This document shows, piece after piece, positions 26,912 to 36,741 of a DNA stretch of 64,000 nucleotides. The notes beneath the pieces are model-generated. The model was not told the DNA's origin, did not search any database, and saw nothing but the letters and a program-made list of their open reading frames with translations. Position 1 is the stretch's first letter; the number at the start of each line of letters is the position of its first letter. This stretch comes from Cytophagales bacterium (GTDB taxonomy: Bacteria > Bacteroidota > Bacteroidia > Cytophagales > Cyclobacteriaceae), in contig JAFLBQ010000008.1 of NCBI GenBank assembly GCA_017303805.1, forward strand, positions 186,001 to 250,000, in the 5' to 3' direction. Made by a program: the position numbers and the translations under genes.

Positions 26912-29472
26912 TACCGATGTACTAACCAGATATACTCCAGTTCAAAACCAAACGGCCGATCTATTTCATGTTCGTTTACCTGTTTGGCAGCCGACACTTC
27001 TATGCGCTCGGCATCGACAATATTTAAAACGTTCGGGCTGTTATTTTTAAACAGCAACGGCATAAACGGAGGATAAGGCCGGGGGAGCAATGTGGCTTCG
27101 CCTGGTTTAAACGCTGATAGCGGAATAGCTACCTCCTGAAATTGATCGGTTAGTTTTATCGCAGCCGAAAATGACTGACCGTTTAAATCGATTAGTGTAA
27201 TTGTAGCATCCTCTGCCGCACTCTTTGTGGCGCGTGCCTTTACCATTACCGTATTACCATTTAAGAAGTCGGGTAATCTTCCTTTCACCTTTTCAGAAAA
27301 TACAAATTGAAAAACCACTTGCTCAATCCCTTTAAGGTTGGTGGCTTCTAATTTAAGTGTTGCGTGTGCCGGGTTTACAGCCGTTCCATAACTGGTGGTA
27401 AACCCTCTTCTCCACACAGGATAAATTGAAAAGTGGCGATCGGTAGTAGGATTAAATAACTCTACCGCACTTTGACGTGGCACTACGCGCAATGTCCAGA
27501 AATTGGTAGGCCAGGCATCCCATGTAAATGGATTTTCAGATACCGGCCCCGGAAATACCGTAAACCTTTCGCCTTGCTTTATCACAATTCTGTAATTCAA
27601 CGTGCCTTCTGTCATTGCCTCTTCGGGTATGATCGCCTCATAGAGGGCCGTTGCTTTCTTTTGCATGGGTAAGGTTCGGGGGCGCCCCACCGCGGGGGCA
27701 ATAAGTAAGCTAACTTCTGTAAAGTCCGTTCCGGAAATATTAGCCTTGATACTAAGCGGTGCAGATGCCGAGGCTGTTGCCACCGGCTTGTGAAAAAGTT
27801 CCACTGGCGCTGTAACCGGAGCCTGTGCTACAAATTCATTTAAGCCAATGCTGGTGGCTGGATACGATTGAGCCGCTTGTTTTCCTTTTCGGATAACCTG
27901 GTAAGTGCCGGGTAGTATTGTAAAAGTTACTCCATTCACTTCAGGAGTAATACTGTTGCCTGCGTTCAGCGGTCTAATGGCAAAGTCCGATCCCAAATCG
28001 GGTAAATTGATTTGCATTTCGTTGGGGTTCCAGGCAAGCCGGGTTACGATTTTTTTTGGAGAGGCCCTCTCAAATGGATCGTTTACAGAAATTGCATCGG
28101 GCATTACTTCCAATCTATAAACACCACTCTCCAGCTTATCGATAAAATAAGCACCGCTACCTTTGTACGCAACCACTGGCGAACTGCCCACACCTGCTAT
28201 TTTAAGTAGCTTTGCCGCCTGCCGCGGTTTGGTGCGGGTGGTGTTGGAATATATAAACTCGGTATCATCATTTAATTCGCTTAGCGCTTCCTTATAACTT
28301 ACTCTAAAAACATCGAACACACTATCAGCCGGGTAGGCACCAAAAGTTTTAAACCTTGGTAGTTTATGAAATGCGCGCGAAGCGACAAGTAAGCTGATGG
28401 CCTTGGACGGTGTATAGGCCAGGTTAAGGTAATGGGTTTGATACTCCGTGTTTACATTGGCAATGGCCATGGGGTCGTACGCGAATTGCGTAGCCCACCC
28501 CATACCGGCTTGCCGGAAGCTTCGGGCCATGGCCGGATACATATAGCCTTGCAGAATATCGGCCGCATCAAATTCATAAACCATTAGACCCTTATTGCGG
28601 TAGGCGGCAATGGTATCGAATGGAATTGTATAGTTATCTACATGCGGCAGGTAATTGCCGGCCAGTGTGGTGCCAGCCACAAGACCAGAAGGATACCACT
28701 GAAAACTAAATCCATCCACCTTAGCACTTGCAACCGCATCGGCATAGTATGGGCCTTGACTTATATTGTAAAACACGGGCTTACTCCAACCTGTATTTCG
28801 GATGGCGGACGCCAATCGGTTGATGTAGTTGGTTACCCCGGCTTTTGAACCGCTGTGTGCCGGTTCGTTATTAATTTCAACGGCAATAATGTCCGGGTCG
28901 GCCTGATAGGTGAGTTGGGTGTATGGATTAACGTGTTGAAAAAATTGAGTAAGGTATCGTTCCTGCGCTACAATGGCCGAATCGTTGGTGGTTAATTTTG
29001 ATCGTCCGTAAAACCGCGAGAAGCCCGGGGTCTGCTCATCCGGTTCGGGATATCCATTACCCCAAAATGCAATTGGAGTAATAATAGTTTTTATGTTTCT
29101 CTTTTTTAGCTCGGCCAATAAAAAGTCGTACAAACGCAGGTGCTCATTGCTTAATAAATTTCCTTCCAGATCAGAAATCTCCGTATCCCAAACATGAACG
29201 CGAAATGCATCTAATCCGAGGCGAGCCATGTGGTACACATCCTGACGGATTGCATCTTCAGGGTTTATGCCTCGTGCTTTAATGGCCCGGTAGGCATGAG
29301 CAAATGGAGTTGTATAGTTCACTCCAAAAAAAACTGCCTCTTTGTTCGTATCGGCCCACCGGAAGGTGCCCTGCTTATCGATGTACACTGGATTTTTTTT
29401 CGAGGCTTTTTGAGCAACCGCAAAATGAGAAGTTAGCGCGGCTAATAACGCAACGAGGTAGTAATAACGCAT
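26911..29472 (-). CDS. Clan GH-A glycoside hydrolase, possibly GH147-like beta-galactosidase
   Basis: 853 residues from the ATG at 29472, which gives the signal peptide MRYYYLVALLAALTSHFAVAQ; an upstream TTG at 29493 is less likely. The N-terminal 350 residues look like a clan GH-A TIM barrel: FRWADTNKEAVFFGVNY, DAFRVHVWD, acid/base Glu in VEINNEPAH (about 200) and probable nucleophile in MVYEFDAAD (about 298). A long beta-rich C-terminal part follows with a VFPGP segment. Size, clan and linkage to GH53 recall GH147 exo-beta-galactosidases of Bacteroides galactan PULs (from memory, untested). It lies directly behind the GH53 gene and may trim the galacto-oligosaccharides that GH53 releases. 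Confidence 0.7.
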   Translation of the reverse strand: MRYYYLVALLAALTSHFAVAQKASKKNPVYIDKQGTFRWADTNKEAVFFGVNYTTPFAHAYRAIKARGINPEDAIRQDVYHMARLGLDAFRVHVWDTEISDLEGNLLSNEHLRLYDFLLAELKKRNIKTIITPIAFWGNGYPEPDEQTPGFSRFYGRSKLTTNDSAIVAQERYLTQFFQHVNPYTQLTYQADPDIIAVEINNEPAHSGSKAGVTNYINRLASAIRNTGWSKPVFYNISQGPYYADAVASAKVDGFSFQWYPSGLVAGTTLAGNYLPHVDNYTIPFDTIAAYRNKGLMVYEFDAADILQGYMYPAMARSFRQAGMGWATQFAYDPMAIANVNTEYQTHYLNLAYTPSKAISLLVASRAFHKLPRFKTFGAYPADSVFDVFRVSYKEALSELNDDTEFIYSNTTRTKPRQAAKLLKIAGVGSSPVVAYKGSGAYFIDKLESGVYRLEVMPDAISVNDPFERASPKKIVTRLAWNPNEMQINLPDLGSDFAIRPLNAGNSITPEVNGVTFTILPGTYQVIRKGKQAAQSYPATSIGLNEFVAQAPVTAPVELFHKPVATASASAPLSIKANISGTDFTEVSLLIAPAVGRPRTLPMQKKATALYEAIIPEEAMTEGTLNYRIVIKQGERFTVFPGPVSENPFTWDAWPTNFWTLRVVPRQSAVELFNPTTDRHFSIYPVWRRGFTTSYGTAVNPAHATLKLEATNLKGIEQVVFQFVFSEKVKGRLPDFLNGNTVMVKARATKSAAEDATITLIDLNGQSFSAAIKLTDQFQEVAIPLSAFKPGEATLLPRPYPPFMPLLFKNNSPNVLNIVDAERIEVSAAKQVNEHEIDRPFGFELEYIWLVHR

Positions 29473-29489
29473 ACACGGTATAGATTTGA

Positions 29490-30650
29490 TCAATAGGTAT
29501 AAGGATGTAACATAAACTGAATGCCTGAATTGAGTTCACCACTAAAATCAAAAAAAGTGTTATTCTCCCAGGAAGAGCCGGAGCCCCATAAGTCTTTTAA
29601 CCCGGAGGTAATCCAGGCTGGCTCCCAATAAACAATTCCAGCACCACCGCCATCGATCACTTCTTGTGTAAGCGCTTTCAGCAACGCAAGTTGTCCTGCC
29701 GGTGTATAGGGGTATCCGGGTATGGGCGCCTGGCTTCCAAACAAGTTGGTATAGTTATCATTACCTCCTGTTGTCCACGGATAGGCCGTTTCGAGAATCA
29801 TTACCTGCTTACCAAACTTGCTTTTAAAAGCTGCCACCTGATCGGAGATCTGATACGTTTGCACGGTGGTGTGCCACAGCGGGTAGTAGGAAAATCCGAT
29901 AATGTCAAATGCTATAATCTCACCACCGCTGGTTAGTTGTGTAAACCACCAATCTACATTTTTAGGATCCGCTACATGCAGCATAATTTTTATCTCGCCT
30001 GAAACATCCTTTACTGCCTGTATCGCTGATTTAATTACAGTGCGCAGATTGGGCCATTGACCGTTGCATCCGTTGCATGCGGGGAAACCCGCAGGTGCAT
30101 CCGTAAAAAACATCCCACAGTTAATTTCGTTGCCCACTTGAACATACTTGGGCAGCAGGTTGAGATTTTTTAAATGGGTTAACGTTTTAAACGTATAATT
30201 ATAAACCGAATCGCGCAACACATTAATGCTTCGGATTTCTTGCCAAGCTGCCGGAATTCGTTGGTTGCCCGGGTCGGCCCAGGTATCGGAATAATGGAAA
30301 TCGAGTAGCACCGGCAGCGCCTGCTGCTTCGCTTTCTCCATCGAGCGGATTACATCAGAAAGATCGTTGTACATTTGAGTGCCCTCATCGCCATAAACAT
30401 TCCGGGTCCACACCGGGTTATTCCAAAGCCGCAAGCGCACTAAATTTGCTCCGTGTTGTTTGAAAATCTGAAACGGATCGGCAGGAGTACCACCACTTTT
30501 ATAAACCCCGCCTTTATCTAACACTTGATTTACATACGAAAGGTCGGCACCAAATAGGAAATCCGGCTTAAGGCTCGGGGGCGTTTCTTCTTGCTTGCAA
30601 GAAGATAGACCGCAAAAGGCAGTAACGCTAAATAAAAATAGAAATCTCAT
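29490..30650 (-). CDS. GH53 arabinogalactan endo-beta-1,4-galactanase, lipoprotein
   Basis: 386 residues; lipoprotein signal with lipobox GLSSC. GH53 hallmarks: GADLSYVNQV at the mature N-terminus, ANLVRLRLWNNP, LLDFHYSDTWADPG, acid/base Glu in VQVGNEINCG (about 173) and nucleophile Glu in VMILETAYPW (about 284). The family cuts beta-1,4-galactan side chains of pectin. Surface anchoring is predicted from the lipid signal. It is the first gene of the minus-strand operon and is divergent from the HTCS regulator. Its TAATTTTG promoter box ends only 5 nt before the ATG, implying a leaderless or nearly leaderless mRNA. Confidence 0.93.
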   Translation of the reverse strand: MRFLFLFSVTAFCGLSSCKQEETPPSLKPDFLFGADLSYVNQVLDKGGVYKSGGTPADPFQIFKQHGANLVRLRLWNNPVWTRNVYGDEGTQMYNDLSDVIRSMEKAKQQALPVLLDFHYSDTWADPGNQRIPAAWQEIRSINVLRDSVYNYTFKTLTHLKNLNLLPKYVQVGNEINCGMFFTDAPAGFPACNGCNGQWPNLRTVIKSAIQAVKDVSGEIKIMLHVADPKNVDWWFTQLTSGGEIIAFDIIGFSYYPLWHTTVQTYQISDQVAAFKSKFGKQVMILETAYPWTTGGNDNYTNLFGSQAPIPGYPYTPAGQLALLKALTQEVIDGGGAGIVYWEPAWITSGLKDLWGSGSSWENNTFFDFSGELNSGIQFMLHPYTY

Positions 30651-30655
30651 GCTGC

Positions 30656-30663
30656 CAAAATTA
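30656..30663 (-). promoter_or_regulatory. Probable -7 box of the GH53 operon promoter
   Basis: TAATTTTG (minus strand) is an exact TAnnTTTG match and ends 5 nt before the GH53 ATG. TTTAG about 20 nt upstream is a fair -33 element. Confidence 0.5.
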
Positions 30664-30824
30664 GTGCATTCATGTAGTCTGCTCTAAAATATTTCTTTCC
30701 GAAATTAACGGGAATCAATCTGGAAAGCTTGAATTACTTTAATGAAATTTAATTTTAACCGCTGGTGTACAATATTTTAATATTCCGCTATTATTGGTAA
30801 GATTGATTGATTAACCTTTGTGTA

Positions 30825-33800
30825 ATGAATTTGCCCGAATGGAAATTTGCGATAGTAGCCTTACTGATAAGCACAGGGTGTAACGCACAGCAACTTTATT
30901 TCTCGACACTATCCATTAAGGACGGCTTGCCATCTAATGTTGTATCGGGTATTGCACAAGATCAAAACGATTTTATCTGGATTGGAACCGGCAACGGCCT
31001 GGCCCGGTATGACGGCTACTCCTTTCGGGTGTTTAATAAAACAGCCCAACCTAACTCCCTTCCGTCAAACGAAATAAGCTGCTTGCTGCAAACAGGAAAT
31101 ACCTTGTGGGTTGGCACATGGAGCGGGCTTTGTAAAATAGACACCCGTACCTTCGAAGTTACCCGAACAACTGCGCTGGGTGCCAGCGCCATCCGAACCA
31201 TGGCAGCAGGAACTAATGGTAAAATCTGGATAGGAACCGAAAACGGGCTTATTCAATTAGACAGTGCAGCCAACATTATAAAAACCTATCACACGCAAAA
31301 CAGTAACCTTAGCCACACTACGATTCGCTCTATATACGAAGCCCGCGATGGCACTTTGTGGGTTGGCACCTATAATAAACTTAACCGGCTGTTACCGGCT
31401 GGCGGATTGTTTGAAACGTTTGATTTGAAGGGGAGTTATAAACCTGCAATTCAAAATAATTTGATCTGTGGTGGCATACTACCTGTTAACCCGTTGCACG
31501 ATTCGCTTTTATGGGTGGGCACCGAAACTGGCTTAAGTTTATTCAACACCGTTACAAATCAATTTAGCCTATTAGGCGATCAGCACCTTGATTTAAGTAA
31601 TGAAGTTATCAAATGTATATTTCCAGGCAAAGACGGAAAGTTATGGTTGGGGACTGATTTTGGTTTAAACATTTATGATCCTGTCACTCATTCTGTTTCA
31701 AGTTATTTTCATAATCCACAAATCCCCTACTCTATTTCAAATAATGCAATCTGGCAGATTTTCGAAGACCGTAGTGGAGTAATCTGGTTAGTTACTTCAA
31801 ATGGCTTGAGTCGCCTCAATAGTTTGCCGGCCATCTACGATTTTACTAGCGTGGCAAGCCGTATCGACAATCAAATTGCCGGTAACCAGGTTAAGGCCCT
31901 GATGGTTACAACTTCAAACATACTTTGGATTGGAACGCTGCATGGCGTAATCCGAAAAGATCTTACGAGCGGACAAACTCAGCTCTTCGATACACAAGGC
32001 AAAAATCACAAACTCTTATTAAATAATGTGTATGCGCTGGAGGAAGACCCATTGGGTAGAATCTGGATTGGTACGGCAGCGGGGATCAATATCTGGGACG
32101 ACAAAGAACAGAAAATGATGGAAATAACAGCTACGCCCGGTAACGGCCTGGTAACAAATTATGTGGCACGCATGGTGCGCACCAACGATGGCGCCATGTG
32201 GGTGAGCACTTATCAAGGCGGGTTATTCCGAGCGATAGACAATTTACGAGATCCTGGCCGCATCCAATTCAAGTTAATTACCGATGCGTTTGGGTCTGAA
32301 AAATTTGTGGCCGGTGCAGATGCCGTATGGTACACACAATACAACGAACTATTTAGGATATCCATTTTTGATAACACACCAAAAGCAGTGCGGGAAGAAG
32401 CCATCAAACTTACGCCTTCTATGGGCGACATCCGCAGCTTGTTTTATTCGCGCAACAGCCATGTGTGGCTTGGGTGTAAAAATGGCTTAATAGAATTTGA
32501 CCCACAGTCTAAAGAAGTGAGGTTCTTTCCGGTACAAACCGGAAACGACCTACTCATTACCAATATAAGCGAAGATGCCTCCGGAAATATCTGGGCCATA
32601 GCAAATCCCTTTTTATTTTCAGTGAACCCGACTACCCAGCACGTGTCATTGTTTCCAATTGATCCCAACCTTGAAATCAGAAATTTCCATCCGGGCTGTG
32701 CCACGGTAAACAATCAACATCAAATTCTTTTTGGTGGCGACAATGGATATCTGCAGGTGAACACCAAGTTACCGCAACAAACCCCGTATGAATCGAAAGT
32801 ATTTATAACATCTCTCGCAATCAATAATAAACAGATTCATCCGGGTGATACGGTAAGTGGGCAAGCATTGCTTAGCAGCGACATAACCTTTACCAAAAAT
32901 CTCAATCTTTCTTATGCCAATCGATCCATTGCCTTTCAGTTCACATCGCTGCACTTGTGGCAGCCCCAACTAAATGTGTACGCCTATAAATTGGAAGGTT
33001 TTGACGAAGATTGGATCTATACCTCAGGAACTAAAAATTTTGCAGTTTACACCAACCTTGAACCCGGCAACTATACGTTTAGGGTAAAAGGCACCAACAA
33101 TTACGGGCATTGGAGTAATCAAGAAGCAACGCTTTTAATAACAATTAATCCACCACTGCTTTTAACATGGCAGTTTCTTCTGCTTTATGTTTTGATTATT
33201 GGAGCAGCGGGTTGGTGGGCTATACGCATTTACGCGGGCCGGCTAAAACTAACAAATGAATTGAGAATCGCACGCCTGCAAAAGGCTCATGCCGAGTCTC
33301 TCTCAAAAGCAAGGCAGGAATTTTTTACGCACATTTCACACGAGTTGCGTACTCCTATCAGTCTAATTATGCCGCCCATACAACAGTTGTTAAAAAATAA
33401 TCAGTTAGACAGTACCAGCCATAAGCTGGTACACCTGGCTGAAAAAAATTCACAACGCCTGCTGCGCGTAATAAACCAAACGCTCGATTTCCACAAACTT
33501 CAAAACAACACCCTTGATTTAAAAATAGGACGCATCAACCTGATCGCATTTGTTCAGGAAATACACATTTTGTTTTCCGACACTGCGCTTCGCAAAAAAA
33601 TTAACTTCCACTTTTGTGCCGATGAAGCCGAGCTTCCGGTTTGGGCCGATAGCGAAAAAATCGAAACGATTCTCTTCAACCTCTTGTCCAATGCCTTTAA
33701 ATTTACGCCCCTGGGCGGCATGGTTCAGGTTACCGTAAAACAACTGACTGAACAGGTTCCTTCTGGCGCGGGCGTTGCCTGCATAGAAATAACCGACTCG

Positions 33801-34895
33801 GGCATAGGGCTTACCCCCGAAGAACAGAAGAAAATATTTGAACCCTTTTACCAGACAGCAGACGGCCGGTTAACTGGAAAAGGATCGGGCATCGGGTTGG
33901 CGTTGGCGTTGGAATACGTAAAACTACATCAAGGCACTTTACATGTTACCAGTGCCAAGGGCAAGGGTACCACTTTTTTAATCCACTTGCCCCTCGGTAA
34001 AAATCACCTTCCTGTAAGCTGGATACACGATGAAGAAGAAGTTGAGGTAGTAGCAACCCGGCAACCAGCCACACTGCCTATACAAAAATCATATCGGCTG
34101 AATTTAAAAACTGATAAGCCGCTTATTTTGATAATTGATGACAATCCGGATATTATTCAGTTTGTGGAAGAAAGCCTCAACCACAAATACAATTTTATCG
34201 CTGCTCAAAACGGAATTGAAGGACAGCGCGCAGTGCAATCTGCATTACCTGATGTGGTGCTTACCGATGTGGTAATGCCACTAATGGATGGAATAGTTTT
34301 TTGCAAGCAATTAAAAGAAAACCCTGTAACCAGTCAGGTAGCAGTAATTTTTATTACAGCACGAGCGCAGCCTGCCGAGCAGGCTGCAGGCATAAGAATT
34401 GGCGCTGACGCATACCTGACGAAACCTTTTGAAATAGAGCTTTTAGAAGCTCATATTGACCACCTGCTGGAGCGCAAAAAAGAACTTACCACCTACCTTA
34501 AGCAAGTAATTCTAACGCAACCACCACCAGCCACCGCAAACAATGAAGACGATAAGTTTGTAACTAAGGTAATGAGCATTGTGGAAGCCCACATTGCTGA
34601 TCCCGAATTTGGTGTTGAAAAACTGAGTGAAGAGATAGGCATGAGCGCCTCGTACTTGTACCGGAAACTAAAATCGCTAACACAATTTTCAACCAACGAT
34701 ATCATTCGAAAATACCGGCTAAAAAAGGCCTCCATCTTACTTCGTAACAAAGAGGGAAATGTAACTGAGATTATGTACCAGGTGGGTTTCTCCAACTTAT
34801 CTTATTTCTCCAAATGCTTTAAGGCAGAATACGGACTTAACCCAAAAGATTATCAGATAAAATTAAGCAAGGACAGTGTGGACTTAAAATTATAA
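30825..34895 (+). CDS. Hybrid two-component system (HTCS) regulator of the PUL
   Basis: 1356 residues from the ATG at 30825, which gives a signal peptide ending at GCNAQ; a TTG 18 nt upstream is less likely. The periplasmic sensor has many Reg_prop propeller strands (DGLPSNVVSGIAQD, FIWIGTGNGLARYDG and repeats of LWxGT) and a Y_Y_Y domain (YAYKLEGFDEDW). One membrane helix lies near 780-800. The cytoplasmic part has HisKA with His near 838 (FFTHISHELRTP), HATPase (GKGSGIGLAL), a receiver with Asp near 1147 (VVLTDVVMPLMDG) and AraC-type HTH at the end (VGFSNLSYFSKCFKAEYG). HTCS proteins sense PUL oligosaccharides and activate the locus. It is divergent from the GH53 gene, its likely target. 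Confidence 0.95.
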   Translation: MNLPEWKFAIVALLISTGCNAQQLYFSTLSIKDGLPSNVVSGIAQDQNDFIWIGTGNGLARYDGYSFRVFNKTAQPNSLPSNEISCLLQTGNTLWVGTWSGLCKIDTRTFEVTRTTALGASAIRTMAAGTNGKIWIGTENGLIQLDSAANIIKTYHTQNSNLSHTTIRSIYEARDGTLWVGTYNKLNRLLPAGGLFETFDLKGSYKPAIQNNLICGGILPVNPLHDSLLWVGTETGLSLFNTVTNQFSLLGDQHLDLSNEVIKCIFPGKDGKLWLGTDFGLNIYDPVTHSVSSYFHNPQIPYSISNNAIWQIFEDRSGVIWLVTSNGLSRLNSLPAIYDFTSVASRIDNQIAGNQVKALMVTTSNILWIGTLHGVIRKDLTSGQTQLFDTQGKNHKLLLNNVYALEEDPLGRIWIGTAAGINIWDDKEQKMMEITATPGNGLVTNYVARMVRTNDGAMWVSTYQGGLFRAIDNLRDPGRIQFKLITDAFGSEKFVAGADAVWYTQYNELFRISIFDNTPKAVREEAIKLTPSMGDIRSLFYSRNSHVWLGCKNGLIEFDPQSKEVRFFPVQTGNDLLITNISEDASGNIWAIANPFLFSVNPTTQHVSLFPIDPNLEIRNFHPGCATVNNQHQILFGGDNGYLQVNTKLPQQTPYESKVFITSLAINNKQIHPGDTVSGQALLSSDITFTKNLNLSYANRSIAFQFTSLHLWQPQLNVYAYKLEGFDEDWIYTSGTKNFAVYTNLEPGNYTFRVKGTNNYGHWSNQEATLLITINPPLLLTWQFLLLYVLIIGAAGWWAIRIYAGRLKLTNELRIARLQKAHAESLSKARQEFFTHISHELRTPISLIMPPIQQLLKNNQLDSTSHKLVHLAEKNSQRLLRVINQTLDFHKLQNNTLDLKIGRINLIAFVQEIHILFSDTALRKKINFHFCADEAELPVWADSEKIETILFNLLSNAFKFTPLGGMVQVTVKQLTEQVPSGAGVACIEITDSGIGLTPEEQKKIFEPFYQTADGRLTGKGSGIGLALALEYVKLHQGTLHVTSAKGKGTTFLIHLPLGKNHLPVSWIHDEEEVEVVATRQPATLPIQKSYRLNLKTDKPLILIIDDNPDIIQFVEESLNHKYNFIAAQNGIEGQRAVQSALPDVVLTDVVMPLMDGIVFCKQLKENPVTSQVAVIFITARAQPAEQAAGIRIGADAYLTKPFEIELLEAHIDHLLERKKELTTYLKQVILTQPPPATANNEDDKFVTKVMSIVEAHIADPEFGVEKLSEEIGMSASYLYRKLKSLTQFSTNDIIRKYRLKKASILLRNKEGNVTEIMYQVGFSNLSYFSKCFKAEYGLNPKDYQIKLSKDSVDLKL

Positions 34896-34931
34896 TCCCG
34901 CACATTGTAATAGTATGCGAAGTCAATCGGC

Positions 34932-35513
34932 TTACAAGTCAAACTTTGAATTTAACCACGCTTGCTTCAATTTTTCACCTTTCTGAACATCGGTGTACAT
35001 GATATTCACTGTAAGCTCCTTGTCATCGAACAGCCGGTTGTACATGGCAAAGTACATGGTTAGTTTATTCGGATAATAAATTTTCATTTCGTTAGAATAG
35101 AAGGTTAACCCGTCAATGCTAGCCATTGAATTTAAGGTATCAATGGTTACACCCGGCATCTGTACTATAAACGTTTGGTATAAAGCTTCATTAACAGCCT
35201 TAACCGATTCAGCAAAATCACCATCCACCTGTTCATCGTAGTACTGATAGTTGGATTCAAAATAATTAAGGTTACCGCTCTTGAACACAAACAGTGTGGT
35301 GGTTTGGTTGTTTACAGCCATTCCGTACGTATCCTCAATGGCAGCCGCTCCTCTGTTCTGGAGTTTATCCCACTCCTCCGGGCCAACAGACTCAAACTGC
35401 TCAGGTATTGTGATACGCCACTTAAACTCCGGATTAAAGAATTTCTGCGGTGGTTTGGCAGGTTGTACACAGGCAATAAGTACCGTTGGAATGACGAATA
35501 ATAAAAATCTCAT
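34932..35513 (-). CDS. Unrecognised lipoprotein
   Basis: 193 residues from the ATG at 35513, chosen because MRFLLFVIPTVLIAC is a lipoprotein signal with lipobox Cys at 15; the frame is open 21 nt further upstream. The mature part is mixed alpha/beta with WRITIPEQF, TTTLFVFKSGN and AMYNRLFDDKELTVNIMY. No family is recognised; a small surface or periplasmic lipoprotein is all that can be said. It converges on the HTCS gene with a 36-nt gap that shows no hairpin. Confidence 0.65.
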   Translation of the reverse strand: MRFLLFVIPTVLIACVQPAKPPQKFFNPEFKWRITIPEQFESVGPEEWDKLQNRGAAAIEDTYGMAVNNQTTTLFVFKSGNLNYFESNYQYYDEQVDGDFAESVKAVNEALYQTFIVQMPGVTIDTLNSMASIDGLTFYSNEMKIYYPNKLTMYFAMYNRLFDDKELTVNIMYTDVQKGEKLKQAWLNSKFDL

Positions 35514-35730
35514 TTCTAAAAATTCAATTAGCATACCTTTCTATAAAGGGAGCAGAAATACAAGGCAGTAAGGTTCTCATTTTCAATTTGCTCCTGGTTT
35601 TCTATTAAAATTACCTTTTTGTTTAAACCAATTCCACTAAGTGCAAGAAATACTTTAGTTAATAGTAAACCAGTCATATTTTTGTTTTTAATTTCCTATT
35701 TTTAAAATCATTACTCTTACTTCAACAGCC

Positions 35731-36729
35731 ATGTACATCAAACGCCACGTAAGCTTTTTCATTCTTTACTTCATGTCGTGGCGCATCGCGTTGTGGTCAT
35801 TATTTACCGGGTTGTTGGCACTTTACACCTATCAATATCTGGATTGGCATTGGGTGGCCATTCCCTGGCTGCCGGTTTCACTTATTGGTACCGCTGTAGC
35901 GTTTTACGTGGGTTTTAAAAACAACCAATCGTACGATCGCAACTGGGAGGCGCGGAAAGTTTGGGGACGGATTGTTAACTTCAGTCGATCGTTTGGTGCT
36001 GCCGTGCGCGCATTCGCTGCGGGCAAACAGGATGCAACCCTGGAGGCTGAAAAAAAGATTATCCTACATAGGCACATAGCTTGGCTCTATGCTTTGCTGC
36101 ATGCCCTTTCGCAACGCACTGCATGGGAACATGAGGACAATGCCAGTGTACGGCAGCGCAAGTACTTCTCCAAACGCTTTAATTTTAATGTGTATGAACA
36201 AGTGCTTCGAACTTACCTAAGCGAAGAAGAGCAAGACTGGATAAGACACAAGCAAAATGCGGCCACTCAATTGCTGGATAAACAATCGCAACACATTGGT
36301 TCTTTACAGCAACGCGGCCTCCTCAACGATTTTCAGCAAATTGAATTGCAACGACTAATTACAGACCTGTATGCTGAGCAAGGGGCCAGCGAACGAATTA
36401 AAAACACTCCGTTGCCCCGTCAATACTCAACATCCAGTACCATCTTTATCCTCATCTTTACTTTTCTAATCCCGTTTGGGATGATCAGCGAATTCGCCAA
36501 AATGGGCGAAGAACTAATGTGGCTGATGATTCCCTTCAACCTGGTAGTATCGTGGGTATTTTCGTTAATGGAGTATGTGGGCGACTACAGCGAAAATCCA
36601 TTTGAAGGACTGTTGAACGATGTTCCGGTAAATGCCATTATCCGCAACATTGAAATTGACTTATTGGATATGTTGGATGAAAAGAATTTGCCCGAAAAAA
36701 TTAAACCCGTAGAAAGCGTACTATTTTAA
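35731..36729 (+). CDS. Bestrophin-family anion channel
   Basis: 332 residues. The bestrophin signature NQSYDRNWEARKVWGRIVN lies near residue 70; paired N-terminal membrane helices (WRIALWSLFTGLLALY, VSLIGTAVAFYVGF) and a later pair near 235-275 (STSSTIFILIFTFLIPFGM, PFNLVVSWVFSLMEYVG) fit the pentameric bestrophin fold, with the NPFE acidic patch after the last helix. Bacterial members conduct ions and the superfamily can pass bicarbonate. The carbonic anhydrase gene starts 12 nt downstream, suggesting a bicarbonate role (inference). Confidence 0.88.
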   Translation: MYIKRHVSFFILYFMSWRIALWSLFTGLLALYTYQYLDWHWVAIPWLPVSLIGTAVAFYVGFKNNQSYDRNWEARKVWGRIVNFSRSFGAAVRAFAAGKQDATLEAEKKIILHRHIAWLYALLHALSQRTAWEHEDNASVRQRKYFSKRFNFNVYEQVLRTYLSEEEQDWIRHKQNAATQLLDKQSQHIGSLQQRGLLNDFQQIELQRLITDLYAEQGASERIKNTPLPRQYSTSSTIFILIFTFLIPFGMISEFAKMGEELMWLMIPFNLVVSWVFSLMEYVGDYSENPFEGLLNDVPVNAIIRNIEIDLLDMLDEKNLPEKIKPVESVLF

Positions 36730-36741
36730 AAATTCATTGCA

